Assembly (NCBI RefSeq): GCF_000482845.1
Contig: NZ_KI519512.1
Span: forward strand, 41,169-105,168
DNA: 64,000 bases
Source of the DNA: Anaerobiospirillum succiniciproducens DSM 6400
GTDB lineage: Bacteria > Pseudomonadota > Gammaproteobacteria > Enterobacterales > Succinivibrionaceae
Reading direction: 5' to 3'
How positions within the stretch are numbered: position 1 is the first letter of the stretch; every line of letters starts with the position of its first letter. Below, in pieces: positions 50,201-59,202 of this stretch. The notes under the pieces are model-generated. The model did not search any database. It had not been told where the DNA came from and worked only from the letters and a program-made list of their open reading frames with translations. The position numbers and the translations under genes were made by a program.

Positions 50201-51981
50201 CATCTAATCCTCCAGTTGAGGAGCCAAGCTCCTTTGGTGAGTATGAGCCAAGCCCATATATCACTCCAGGTGTTAGAACTCCTGAGGAATTAGCTGCAGA
50301 AGCCGCTGCTCGTGAGGCAGCCATGCAAGCACATGCTCAAGAGCAAGCCCGTATTGCAAAAGAGCAGCGCCGTGAGCAAGAAGCTGCACGTATGGCCGCC
50401 TTAGCTGCAAATAGCGTTGATGAGTCTGATTTAGCTGTTCCTGCAGGCATGGGCGATGGCGGTGCTCTAAGCATGCAAAGCGCCTCAAGCGATCAATATG
50501 CAGGTGAGCCTTACGATGATGGCCCTCGTTACTACGTTGGACCAAAAGAGCCAAGCCGTCCAATGCAAGAGGCTCAAAGCGAGGCTCCTATCTATGCTGT
50601 TGGCCCTGACCACTCCAATGCAGAGGTTGAGGCTAATATCCAGGCAACTCGCTCCAAGCTCTTACATGACCGTGCGCTACCACCAAGCTATCTTGATGAT
50701 GATTTACAAAACAACCCACCAGTAGCTACTAAGAGTGCTGAGGATATTGCCTATGAAGAGGCTTTAGCCGAGGCTGCGCGTGAGTCTATGGCTGCACCGC
50801 ATAGCCAAGTCATTGAGAATGCTCGTAAGTTAGCTGCTGAGCAAGAGTCACGTTATGCCACTAAAGAAGATGTTGGCGACGGCCTCTTTGCTCAAGATGC
50901 CTACCCTGTTAATGGAGAGACAGACGGCACTGATGCACTCAAGGGCTCATCATCTGATGGCTTAGCTTTAGAAAGCTCTTATGCTCGTGCCTCTCTTGAG
51001 AATGCCAATGACGAAGAGCTTAAGGCTTTTGAGCGTAATCCTTATGGCTATGAAGAAGATAGCTACGAAACTCGCTCTGATGATACAGATGGCTATGATG
51101 ATAGCGATTTATCTAAGCGACAAGGCTCAATGCGTCGCGATGAGAACGGCACTGCTAACTTTGCAAACTTAAACCTGCAAGAGAATGTAGGTTTAGGTAT
51201 GACCGTGTTCTTATACTTACGTCAGTTACTCGCTGCTTTCTTTACTCATACCAATCTACCAGTGATTGCGCCAAAGACAGCAGCTCGACTCGGCCCTTGC
51301 TACCCAAGCTCCATGCCAGTGCCTTACTTATTTGTAGGTTTACTCTCAGGCTTTGTTGCATCACTTGCTGAATTACTAGTTAATGTTGACACAGTTGGCA
51401 CTATATCTTTCATAGTGTTCTTGCTCTGCACTGGTCTAACTCCATATCGAGGTATCTACCGCATCATCTCTTATATCAGTAGACGTCGTCATGATGTGGT
51501 TATTGTGGCTGCATCTGTGACTGTCCCAATGATTATCTTCATGTGGCTGTCTAACATTCTGATCTTAAGTGTTGATGGTATTGCTGAGGCCACTGCAGCC
51601 TATGGCATTGTGGCTATGCTTTCTGCTGCATCTGCAAGCACCTTATCTTGGAACTTACCTCAAGATCCTATGGACTCTTCAGGAACCATGACCACCAAGG
51701 GTCTGCTGTTTGTGATTGTTCTAAGCATCATGGCCTCATTTGGCATCATGCACTACATCACCGGCCTATCCTTGATTGCACTGTGCGTAGCAATGCGACT
51801 CATCTTCGGCATGCTCATCGCTGGTAACAATGGCACCTCCCATCGTTCCTACGTACATGCCCTGCAGCTGCTCACCATGTTCATTCTGCTCTTTGATCTC
51901 ATCATCTTAAAGAGCCAGGGCTACAATATCCTGAGCGTCTCTTCTTTAGAGTTCATTAACCAGCTTCGTGGTGCAATGTAA
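47215..51981 (+). CDS. 1588-residue acidic protein with a C-terminal CobS-like membrane domain
   Basis: Residues 1 to about 1320 are highly acidic, Asp/Glu/Ser/Ala-rich and probably disordered, with small internal repeats (NLESDAPI twice) and five tyrosine motifs of the type YYVGP/IYVGT/YAVGP between about 900 and 1130. The last ~265 residues hold several membrane helices. Their order (FLYLRQLLAAFFTHTNLP; PYLFVGLLSGFVASL; FIVFLLCTGLTPYRGI; LIFGMLIAGNNGTSHRSYVHAL) follows the CobS (cobalamin-5-phosphate synthase) pattern F.TR.P / FP..G...G / GG.HLDGLAD / GG.TGD..GA. The catalytic Asp motif is replaced, so synthase activity is doubtful. This similarity is my own reading. ATG after CAGGACGTAGAA. 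No signal peptide, so the acidic part should be cytoplasmic. Stands alone. Confidence 0.6.
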   Translation: MFEDQSNSNIDSSKQDLASSDEKASYAKDASESNVADESVNASPSQEHSVDTTDIDIDDLDLETLERLTNPEASDNDIESAIKTIASHSDDATHKTADQAKDGVTSDLAASVASDLESDAPINLESDAPINLEGNGQTSSDDAISFSVDSTSSVAASEDSADNLANAVAKSSSSNSNGVSVDIELEDQPRIQVFDENDHELSPDDIKYDAQSDASDENTAVYGKDERFADVNAEEAFGLTSDENVEAIIAALEETEAENNSLQIQDQNSATTSTDAAMAAESYSNQSYSTDSSGSDNEGSASYSTDSDSSETVALDDSAAQSVAPEVGREAIAAAYDVADAALEDSHAAAADESADEALSEASFVSAATNDDDSFLSDIESALEDSELFEQELAESVMQESTQAHNYGVTSATLSDDYKISIDNHDHLHEDYEVINPHPAALESAAEAARRFNALADQADGIESVESENDFSQAVEFDDSELEQAVLEQEAADLENLSKEDAAAITAASSVNHEFQSDDEVVMNNNLTPSDAQLTSEQDLQDQKVSDTTSSGASESASYEGANPLSNADDSSFSLATSLKDAQMSAADANNESLISASKTQDSTESQADVPSESIKSDTSAADGAKASDSDNPFANLEHFDEQEDDSLDSDLAAQMAAAQEAMSQQLAKEAAEQDIKLVSADKFRNDEVSIMSDAMMMSNEGHTAIQGLEKRQQPPQLPRKNSYITGLSDDELEMIRRIKEMNSSKGSKNKPAQGYAMSSDGEEHSTVLYGNAAQAASERISQEAASERMQQASAESSQNYDDSLSGVAAPITRDSSFASQDDNAQNYAYNDGTVQSADHYDEFSPQDGTYSNNDVYNEQQNVANNGFNGSDNGQNPYSYNEYDENEVQAMPAQRAQEEVDDGPVYYVGPKTERVVEEQPRDEDNIYVGTYADRIAKQKEAAQSARQAAAYQAQDNMGSMSVQDNNSLADETFAAAQNGNNYVIPGNQEPQYYVGPSNPPVEEPSSFGEYEPSPYITPGVRTPEELAAEAAAREAAMQAHAQEQARIAKEQRREQEAARMAALAANSVDESDLAVPAGMGDGGALSMQSASSDQYAGEPYDDGPRYYVGPKEPSRPMQEAQSEAPIYAVGPDHSNAEVEANIQATRSKLLHDRALPPSYLDDDLQNNPPVATKSAEDIAYEEALAEAARESMAAPHSQVIENARKLAAEQESRYATKEDVGDGLFAQDAYPVNGETDGTDALKGSSSDGLALESSYARASLENANDEELKAFERNPYGYEEDSYETRSDDTDGYDDSDLSKRQGSMRRDENGTANFANLNLQENVGLGMTVFLYLRQLLAAFFTHTNLPVIAPKTAARLGPCYPSSMPVPYLFVGLLSGFVASLAELLVNVDTVGTISFIVFLLCTGLTPYRGIYRIISYISRRRHDVVIVAASVTVPMIIFMWLSNILILSVDGIAEATAAYGIVAMLSAASASTLSWNLPQDPMDSSGTMTTKGLLFVIVLSIMASFGIMHYITGLSLIALCVAMRLIFGMLIAGNNGTSHRSYVHALQLLTMFILLFDLIILKSQGYNILSVSSLEFINQLRGAM

Positions 51982-52761
51982 TTCCACCTCAGGCCATGCA
52001 AATACATGCCATGGCCACTTCAAGCTAGTGCCATCTTGCGGCACTAGCTTGCCACCCTAGATTGCCTGCCTCTCTTGCCACAACATCTCATCAAACAACT
52101 GCAAAGCTCTAAAAACGCCCCATCCTTCCACTCCAGCTGTTTACGACTACAGCTATAGACACAGTTAAGACATGCCGTGGAAAATAACTCTGTGTTTAGC
52201 AAACAGCAAAACAAAAGTCGCCTACCTCATACCAACAATTCTTGTCACGGTGACGATCTCGATAATTATGGCTTTTCTACCTAATTATTGTCTCTTTTTG
52301 CCTTGTATTTTGCTCATAGATAAAATCTGTATGACAACGGTAACGTTAATGACTAAGGTTTTTTGCTTTTGCATGGCAAACGCCTTAAAATCTTGAAGTT
52401 CTATGCACTTTGCCATTAAGAGCCTCATTGAATATGAGCACATAGTTATGCGTCTCAAGCTTTGGCCATAAGATCATAGCTAGGCATAGCAAAATGCTTA
52501 GTGCCTGCATAGCGATAAGATTACAGCAAGACATAGCATTATGCTCGGTACTTGCACAGCTATAAGATCAGAGCTCTGCATAGCAATATGCTTGGTACTT
52601 GCACTGCTATAAGATCAGAGCTCGGCAGAGCAAAATAGACACATAATTTAATGCAACAGCTCGATTGTTACAGTTACAAAGTTTGGCTGCCATAAGCCAA
52701 ATTAGCTTGCTCAATAGTCGCTGTTGTTTGTAGTTGGTTAGTTAAGAATCGGAGTTAAAAC
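51982..52761. other. intergenic region before the unknown gene at 52762
   Basis: 780 bp without a recognised gene. Its notable content is the 47-bp tandem repeat at 52472-52637. Confidence 0.45.
52472..52637. repeat. 47-bp imperfect tandem repeat, 3.5 copies
   Basis: Units begin at 52472, 52519, 52566 and 52613 (exactly 47 bp apart) with the pattern GATCAnAGCTnnGCATAGCA, then ATATGCTTGGTACTTGC and ACTGCTATAA. The fourth unit is truncated. Units differ at about 20-25% of positions. Confidence 0.85.
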
Positions 52762-53409
52762 ATGGCTCATGTAGAGAGAATGCAAACTGAGTGTCCGCCG
52801 GATGCCCATAAAGTTATCCGTCCACCTGAGAATGAGGTAAAAGCCACCATTTGCGTCAAGCTCAACGACTCCGAAGCTCAGAAATTTGGCGCTGAAGACT
52901 TTTGCAATGCTTTAAGCTTAATGAGTGCAAAGCCACTTATTTGCTGCAGCGAAGAACTGCGCAAGACCATTGGTGAGCACAAGGCTGCAGCTGAAATCGA
53001 GCCTCAGTACTTAGTTATCGATGGCGACAAGGCTTATGTAACCTCAGATGACGGTTCACAAGGCCCTACCCGCGACTTTATCGACATGACAGCTGATAGC
53101 TCTTTATATGCTGACTTCTTAAATCAGCTCAAAAAGGATCAGTTCATCTTAGTTGACTCATACAGCATGCTCATCTGGCGCTCCATCTCCACTGTATATC
53201 CATGGGATGGTCTCCTTGCTGGTGACTACGTACGTCAATACCTTAAGGCTGCAGAGCTTGTTAACGATGAAGATCTCGACCTCTTCTTACAGGTTCGCTA
53301 TGGCCGCATCGATGGCTTCTCATTAAAGGGTACTCACGCTAACGCCTACCGTTTCTTACAGTTAGAGCGTAAGCTGTTCTTACAATACCCAGATGAGGAC
53401 GAGGATTAA
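52762..53409 (+). CDS. unknown cytoplasmic protein
   Basis: 215 residues, not recognised. No signal peptide or membrane segment; acidic overall, ending PDEDED. It begins with a Cys/Pro-rich stretch (TECPPDAHKVIRPPENEVKATICVKL). It has a strand-rich middle (PQYLVIDGDKAYVTSDDGSQGPTRDF) and a helical C-terminal half (LFLQVRYGRIDGFSLKGTHANAYRFLQLERKLFLQYP). GGAG 9 nt ahead of the ATG and normal codon use argue that it is a real gene. Monocistronic; neighbours give no clue to its function. Confidence 0.75.
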   Translation: MAHVERMQTECPPDAHKVIRPPENEVKATICVKLNDSEAQKFGAEDFCNALSLMSAKPLICCSEELRKTIGEHKAAAEIEPQYLVIDGDKAYVTSDDGSQGPTRDFIDMTADSSLYADFLNQLKKDQFILVDSYSMLIWRSISTVYPWDGLLAGDYVRQYLKAAELVNDEDLDLFLQVRYGRIDGFSLKGTHANAYRFLQLERKLFLQYPDEDED

Positions 53410-53830
53410 TCCTCAATAACACTGATTACCAACCAACAAAGCCTAGATGGCTTTGTAGGCAAGCACTTAGCCATAGCATCATAATGTCTATGTCACCTGC
53501 CGTCGCACCGCTATCAAGCAGCCACAATGTTCTTGATACTTAAACAGCGACGGCTTATTTGTTTCTAGGCAGCCGTTTAGCTGCAAACTCATCGTGAATT
53601 ACTGCAATAGCATGATCAAATAGGCCATGCTCTCTTTGAGTGCCATAGCAGCATCTACGCGACAAGAATGCACAAAACGCAACTTTGTAAGTTATGCGCC
53701 ATATAATGGCCCAATGCGTAGAGTAACTAACAGCAAGGATAAGCTCTTACAAACTATGTAGAGCAAATGCACTCTTTGCCCCAGCGTATAGCTAAGATGA
53801 ACTCTTGGCCACGATGAATAATAAAAGTCT
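53410..53830. other. intergenic region before dapE
   Basis: 420 bp without a recognised gene or clear terminator; a weak inverted repeat of ACTTTAC/GTAAGT type only. Confidence 0.35.
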
Positions 53831-55060
53831 ATGAGTGAGAAAATGTCAGATACATTAGAACTGGCCAAGGAACTGATTTCACGCAAGTCAGTTACCCCAA
53901 ACGATGAGGGTTGCCAAGACGTACTCGAGAAGATCTTAGGTGATGTTGGTTTCCACTGCAGAACCTTAAGAGAAGGCATGTACCCAACCTTTAACCTGTT
54001 GGCTCTGTGTTCTAAAGACGAGAAGGCTAACTTTGTCGGTGATCCTAAGATCTTAAATGGCAAACCAGGCCCATACGATGCAACTGGCATCGTCGCTCCT
54101 GGTCCATTCACCATTTTCTTAGGTCACACTGATGTCGTGCCTGCTGGTGATGTTAACGCTTGGAGCAATGATCCTTTTACCCCTGTAGTAAAGGATGGTT
54201 TCTTATATGGCCGTGGCGCTGCAGATATGAAGAGCTCAGATGCCGCCATGACTATTGCTCTTAGAAACTTTGTGACTAAGCATCCTGATTTTAAGGGCAC
54301 CGTTGGCTTGCTAATGACCTCTAACGAAGAGGGTGATGCAGTTGGCGGCATTCCTTTTGTTGCTGAGTGGTTCAAAAAAGAGCGTCTATACCCTACTTTC
54401 TGTATCGTAGGCGAGCCTTCCTGCTCGAAGAAGTTTGGTGATACCGTAAAGATCGGTCGTCGTGGCTCTATGACTGCTCATATCACCATCAATGGCAAGC
54501 AAGGTCACGTTGCTTATCCTGAGCAGATTGACAATGCCGCCCACAATGGCGCTCGTCTTATTGCAGCATTGCTTGAAAAGCACTTAGATGATGGCAATGA
54601 GGATTTCCCACCAACCTCCTTTAACGTTACTAACTTTAACGCAGGTGTTGGTGCAGAGAACGTAGCTCCTGGTACTTGCCAGATCATGTGTAACTGGCGC
54701 TTCAATCCACTGCAGACTCCATTAAAGCTGCAGAAGATGGTGGAAAAGACCATGGAGAAGTTACGTATCTACGCTACTGTAAGATACGTGATTAATGGCC
54801 TACCGTTTATCTCTGAGCGCGATGGACAGCTTGTTAAGGCTATCACTGAGTCAGTGAAGGAAAAGACTGGCGTAACTCCAGACATGAATACCTTAGGCGG
54901 TACCTCAGATGGTCGCTTCATCGCTCCATTAGGCACTCAGGTAGTAGAGTTTGGTCCGCTCAATGGCACCATCCATCAGGTCAACGAGTGCACTGAAGTT
55001 GAGAACCTCGACACCTTAACTGAGATCTACGAAAAGACCTTAGAAAAGCTGCACCTCTAA
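53831..55060 (+). CDS. dapE: succinyl-diaminopimelate desuccinylase
   Basis: M20 zinc peptidase-fold enzyme of lysine/DAP synthesis: N-succinyl-LL-DAP to LL-DAP + succinate. Motifs: LISRKSVTPNDEGC, metal ligands in FLGHTDVVPAG and YGRGAADMKSSDAAM, the catalytic pair SNEEGDAVGG, IVGEPS, KIGRRGSMTAHITINGKQGHVAYP, and TLGGTSDGRFI. 409 aa, against 375 in E. coli; a ~25-residue insert (around 62-88, SKDEKANFVGDPKILNGKPG) precedes the first metal ligand. The start is uncertain between ATG 53831 and ATG 53843 (SD-like GAGTGAG before the latter). Confidence 0.9.
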   Translation: MSEKMSDTLELAKELISRKSVTPNDEGCQDVLEKILGDVGFHCRTLREGMYPTFNLLALCSKDEKANFVGDPKILNGKPGPYDATGIVAPGPFTIFLGHTDVVPAGDVNAWSNDPFTPVVKDGFLYGRGAADMKSSDAAMTIALRNFVTKHPDFKGTVGLLMTSNEEGDAVGGIPFVAEWFKKERLYPTFCIVGEPSCSKKFGDTVKIGRRGSMTAHITINGKQGHVAYPEQIDNAAHNGARLIAALLEKHLDDGNEDFPPTSFNVTNFNAGVGAENVAPGTCQIMCNWRFNPLQTPLKLQKMVEKTMEKLRIYATVRYVINGLPFISERDGQLVKAITESVKEKTGVTPDMNTLGGTSDGRFIAPLGTQVVEFGPLNGTIHQVNECTEVENLDTLTEIYEKTLEKLHL

Positions 55061-55205
55061 ACACCATGGCAAGGATCATAAGGCAATAACCTTTAGCAAG
55101 TATGCAGCAAAGCAGATTGCTACTGCATACTTGCTCATAGATCTACAATGCCAAGCCATAAGCATCATCATTCTGGCTACGGTGTTCAATCTTGCCGCAA
55201 CCAAC

Positions 55206-55234
55206 AAAAAGGGGAGCCAATTGCTCCCCTTTTT
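55206..55234. terminator. bidirectional terminator dapE / trxB
   Basis: Perfect 12-bp stem AAAAAGGGGAGC / GCTCCCCTTTTT with loop CAATT, between convergent genes; T run on both strands. Confidence 0.93.
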
Positions 55235-55275
55235 GTTATGTATAAGCGCCATATCAACAGCGCTAGAAATCAATT

Positions 55276-56223
55276 TTAGGCAATACCAAGAAGATACTGC
55301 TCAACGTCTAAAGCTGCTTGACAGCCCTGACCAGCGGCAACAATAGCCTGATGGTACTCAGGGAATGAACAGTCGCCAGCAGCAAATACGCCAGGGCATG
55401 AGGTTGCAGTTACTGGAGTCTTACTCTTGTTAGTGACAATGTAGCCCTTAGAATCAAGATCAATCTGACCCTTGAACACTTCAGTTGCAGGATCATGACC
55501 GATAGCTACGAATACGCCATTAAGATCAAGCTTGCGCTCTTCACCCTTAACATCTAAGACAATACCATTTAAGAGATCATCACCAACGTACTCTTTAACG
55601 TTAGCGTTTAAGATGAGCTCCATCTTGCCTTGTGCGGCTAACTCATTAACACGATCAACTAAAATCTGCTCAGCACGGAAGCCTTCACGACGGTGAATGA
55701 GGTATACCTTTGAGCACAGGTTAGCTAAGAATAATGCCTCAATAAAGGCAACGGAACCGCCACCGATAACAGCAACAGTCTTATTACGGAAGAACATACC
55801 ATCGCAAGTAGCGCAAGCAGAGATACCACGGCCTTTAAACTTTACCTCAGACTCAATGTTTAAGTAACGAGCACGTGCGCCGGTAGCAATCACAACTGCT
55901 TTAGTTAGGATTTCTTCACCACCAGAAAGCTTTAAGCGCTTAATCTCACCTGAGAAGTCAACCTCTGAAACCACATCAGAAATAGACTTCACACCCAGCT
56001 CGTTAACATGCTTAATCATGTTCTGCATGATGTCAAAGCCACTAGGATCACCTAAAGCACCAGGCCAGTTGCCTACCTCAGGGGTTGTAGTGAGCTGACC
56101 ACCCTCTTCAAAACCCTTAACCATAATAGGATTTAAGGATGCGCGAGCTGCGTAGATAGCAGCAGTACAAGCAGCTGGGCCAGAACCAATCACTACTACA
56201 TTTGCAATATTATCTTGTGCCAT
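55276..56223 (-). CDS. trxB: thioredoxin reductase
   Basis: NADPH-dependent FAD enzyme reducing thioredoxin. FAD site VVVIGSGPAACTAAIYAARA, redox pair CATC (Cys137, Cys140), NADPH domain VAVIGGGSVAFIEALFLANL and HRREGFRAEQ, and C-terminal FAD motif GVFAAGDCSFPEYHQAIVAAGQG. 315 aa, family length. The NADPH glycine loop reads GGGSVAFIEA rather than the common GGGNSAVEEA, a small deviation. Good site (AGGAGTAAAAT) before the ATG. Confidence 0.93.
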   Translation of the reverse strand: MAQDNIANVVVIGSGPAACTAAIYAARASLNPIMVKGFEEGGQLTTTPEVGNWPGALGDPSGFDIMQNMIKHVNELGVKSISDVVSEVDFSGEIKRLKLSGGEEILTKAVVIATGARARYLNIESEVKFKGRGISACATCDGMFFRNKTVAVIGGGSVAFIEALFLANLCSKVYLIHRREGFRAEQILVDRVNELAAQGKMELILNANVKEYVGDDLLNGIVLDVKGEERKLDLNGVFVAIGHDPATEVFKGQIDLDSKGYIVTNKSKTPVTATSCPGVFAAGDCSFPEYHQAIVAAGQGCQAALDVEQYLLGIA

Positions 56224-57021
56224 ATTTTACTCCTGAGCATGTTGGCTCATTATAGACCATCTGACGAGGCAAAACATGCAGCATTACTAGCTGCATGCCT
56301 TAAATCCTAAGCCAAAAGACAAACTCAATTTGTGGCCAAACGGATACACTAATTCTTGGCTTATCTAAAAAGCATTGCACCACATACAAACATGCATCTT
56401 CACTTAAGCCATGAGGCACAAGGATCTAATCTAAACTCGCTATAGACTAACAATCATAGATTCACTGTGGCTGACTAAACTGCCTTGCTGTATGCATATG
56501 GTTGAAACCATAAAAACACATGTATACAAGTGTATTGTCAGATTAAGGCAAAGTCAGTCAACACGCAACACAAACACCCTGCAGTCGCATGATTTTTATC
56601 ATCTCCAGAAAGCTTTTCTAGCTTCATGTATCAATGCATTGCCATAAAGCCATCATGATTACCTTATTAATAAAACATATCCTTTAACATTTCTCGTAAT
56701 AATCAACTTAAGGCAATATAAAGAGCTTAAATCGCATCGAGATACCAACATTTAACCGCGATAAAAATCGAATCCACAAAACCATTTATCAAAACACCGC
56801 AACACAGTTGCAAAAGGCAATGAGTAAACCTCATCTAATTTGGCATTGGATATGCTTTTTACTAATTACCATCAAGATCAGTGTCCATGAGCACTGCTCT
56901 TGTGAATGCTTAGGCAACAAGTATTGCCGCTTATAACAAACAAATAAGCATATATCGTATAGCACCAAGCTTACGATACTACGCAGCTACTATGTCTAAG
57001 CTGCTCAAAGGAGAGACCATC
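56224..57021. other. flagellin array 2 upstream region
   Basis: About 800 bp between divergent trxB and the second flagellin array, AT-rich, no gene recognised. Contains the candidate sigma-54 promoter at 56840-56856. Confidence 0.45.
56840..56856 (+). promoter_or_regulatory. candidate sigma-54 (-24/-12) promoter for flagellin array 2
   Basis: TTGGCATTGGATATGCT has the invariant GG-N10-GC spacing and close similarity to the RpoN consensus TTGGCACG-N4-TTGCW. It lies about 165 nt before the first flagellin start. RpoN control of flagellin or flagellar genes is common in Vibrio and Shewanella; here it is inferred from sequence only. Confidence 0.45.
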
Positions 57022-57999
57022 ATGGCATTGTATGTTAATACCAACGTTAGCTCGATTAATGCTCAACGTAAACTCGCTAACTCAACCTTAGCACTTAACA
57101 CCTCTTATCAGAGACTGTCATCTGGTCTTCGTATCAACAGCTCCAAGGACGACGCAGCCGGTCTGCAGATCTCCGATCGCTTAACTGCCCAGATTAATGG
57201 CCTCAACCAGGGTAACCGTAACGCCAATGACGGCATCGCCTTAGCTCAGACCATCGAAGGTGCTCTTGATGAGACCACCAACATGCTCCAGCGCATCCGT
57301 ACCCTCGCTGTTCAGGCCGCCAACGGTACCAACACCGAGAAAGACCGTAAGGCCCTCCAAGAAGAAGTTAACGCTTTATCAGACGAAATTACTCGTATTG
57401 CTCAAAAGACTACTTTTGCTGGCGCTCAAGTTCTTGATGGCGGTAAAGGTGTAGCCAATGGCTTAATGAGACCAGCAGATGGCAAAGCTCCAGCAGCTGC
57501 AGAAAAATGGGAATATTTCTTCCAGGTAGGAGCTAACGCAAAGGACGAAATTAGCCTTCAGTGCGGTGCTTTTACAATGCTGGCTATTTACTCACAAACA
57601 GAGCTTAGTGCTGGAAAAAATGTTGAAGGCAAAGATGTGGGAGCAGATCCTGCATTAGCTGGAATTTCTAAAACTAACAACTCTGTACACTGGGTAGTTG
57701 ATAAGCCAAGTATGGCACAACGTACTCTTTTCTCAATTGATAAGTTCATTGAGTTTGTTGATTCTAAGCGTGCGGCCCTAGGCGCAATCCAAAATCGTAT
57801 GGAAAGCACCATCCGTAATCAGAGCTCAATTTCTGAGAATGAATCTGATGCACGCAGCCGTATTCGTGATACCGATTTTGCATCTGAGACTGCAGCTTTA
57901 ACACAGAATCAGATCATTCAGCAGGCTTCACAAACTATTCTGACCCAGGCCAACCAGCGTCCAACTGTGGCACTTAACCTCCTTGGCGGCGGTCAATAG
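57022..57999 (+). CDS. flagellin, array 2 copy 1
   Basis: Filament subunit, 325 aa from ATG 57022 (AGGAGAG upstream); an ATG ten codons earlier gives a non-family extension. Second subfamily: MALYVNTNVSSINAQRKLANSTLALNT..., EGALDETTNMLQRIRTLAVQAANGTN, and a C-terminal block IRNQSSISENESDARSRIRDTDFA..TAALTQNQ ending RPTVALNLLGG. The centre (about 145-240) starts with the shared YFFQVGANAKDEISLQCGAFTM and is then unique (LAIYSQTELSAGKNVEG). Followed by a hairpin, so it may be expressed separately from copies 2-4. Confidence 0.95.
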   Translation: MALYVNTNVSSINAQRKLANSTLALNTSYQRLSSGLRINSSKDDAAGLQISDRLTAQINGLNQGNRNANDGIALAQTIEGALDETTNMLQRIRTLAVQAANGTNTEKDRKALQEEVNALSDEITRIAQKTTFAGAQVLDGGKGVANGLMRPADGKAPAAAEKWEYFFQVGANAKDEISLQCGAFTMLAIYSQTELSAGKNVEGKDVGADPALAGISKTNNSVHWVVDKPSMAQRTLFSIDKFIEFVDSKRAALGAIQNRMESTIRNQSSISENESDARSRIRDTDFASETAALTQNQIIQQASQTILTQANQRPTVALNLLGGGQ

Positions 58000-58027
58000 T
58001 TAAACCAATTTAGTACCTCGATATCTT

Positions 58028-58060
58028 AAGGCCGCTTTATCTCCTTGTGCGGCCTTATTT
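58028..58060 (+). terminator. terminator after array 2 copy 1
   Basis: Stem AAGGCCGC / GCGGCCTT with a 13-nt loop, then ATTTAAG, about 28 nt past the stop codon. The short T tail suggests partial termination. Confidence 0.6.
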
Positions 58061-58196
58061 AAGACGAGATTTTATTGAGAGTCCATTTGCAAGCAGCATC
58101 TTTAGCTGATGTTTTCAAATGCACTTTTGCAAACAGTATTTGGGAGCTAAGAAGCTATATATCATGGCTCCAAAAATTAGATATGAGTAATCGATT

Positions 58197-59192
58197 ATGG
58201 CTTTATACGTTAATACCAACGTTAGCTCCATCAATGCACAGCGCAAGTTAGCTAACTCAACTCTCGCCCTGAATACCTCTTATCAGAGACTGTCATCAGG
58301 TCTTCGTATCAACAGCTCTAAGGACGACGCAGCAGGTCTGCAGATCTCTGATCGCTTAACTGCCCAGATTAATGGCCTCAACCAAGGCAACCGTAACGCA
58401 AACGACGGTATTGCCTTAGCTCAGACCATCGAAGGTGCTCTCGATGAGACCACCAACATGCTGCAGCGCATTCGTACCCTCGCTGTTCAGGCCGCTAACG
58501 GTACTAACACTGCCAAAGATCGTCAAGCTCTCCAAGAGGAAGTAAAGTCTCTTTCTCACGAGATCACCCGTATCGCCCAAAAGACCACCTTTGCTGGCGC
58601 TACAGTTCTTGATGGCGGTAAAGCTCCAAACAACTTAATGCGTCCAGTTGCAGGTCAGCAAGGTAACCCTCCAACAAAGTTTGAATACTTCTTCCAGGTT
58701 GGAGCCAACGCCAAGGACGAAATCAGCCTGCAGTGCGGTGCTTTTACGATGGAAGGCATCATGAGCATGGCAAATGAGGGTGTGCCCGCTAATGATCAAA
58801 TCAAATTTGCCGATACCATTGCGAATGCCGGTAAAGATGATCATTTTGGTCTCGTAGTTGAAAACAATAAGAACACAAGTGCATATTGGGTTGTTGCAAC
58901 ACCAGAGGCGGCTCAAAGAACATTAGCCACCATCGATAAGTTCATTGAAACTGTTGATTCTAAGCGTGCGGCCCTAGGCGCAATCCAAAATCGTATGGAA
59001 AGCACCATCCGCAATCAGAGCTCTATTTCAGAGAATGAATCTGATGCACGCAGCCGTATTCGTGATACTGACTTTGCTCTTGAAACTGCTGCTCTGACAC
59101 AGAATCAGATCATTCAACAGGCCTCACAGACTATTCTGACTCAGGCCAACCAGCGTCCAACCGTTGCGCTTAACCTGCTTGGCGGTCGATAG
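58197..59192 (+). CDS. flagellin, array 2 copy 2
   Basis: Filament subunit, 331 aa. N-terminal ~130 residues almost identical to copies 3 and 4; the unique centre (EGIMSMANEGVPANDQIKF, ENNKNTSAYWVV) resumes identity at TVDSKRAALGAIQNRMES. Its ribosome-binding site (GAGTAATCGATT) is weak compared with copies 3 and 4. Heads a three-gene run with 10-bp gaps. Confidence 0.95.
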   Translation: MALYVNTNVSSINAQRKLANSTLALNTSYQRLSSGLRINSSKDDAAGLQISDRLTAQINGLNQGNRNANDGIALAQTIEGALDETTNMLQRIRTLAVQAANGTNTAKDRQALQEEVKSLSHEITRIAQKTTFAGATVLDGGKAPNNLMRPVAGQQGNPPTKFEYFFQVGANAKDEISLQCGAFTMEGIMSMANEGVPANDQIKFADTIANAGKDDHFGLVVENNKNTSAYWVVATPEAAQRTLATIDKFIETVDSKRAALGAIQNRMESTIRNQSSISENESDARSRIRDTDFALETAALTQNQIIQQASQTILTQANQRPTVALNLLGGR

Positions 59193-59202
59193 GAGATAGC
59201 AA

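Noticed and set aside
52472..52637. CRISPR array
   Set aside because: Units are contiguous imperfect tandem repeats without conserved-repeat/unique-spacer alternation, and there are no cas genes.
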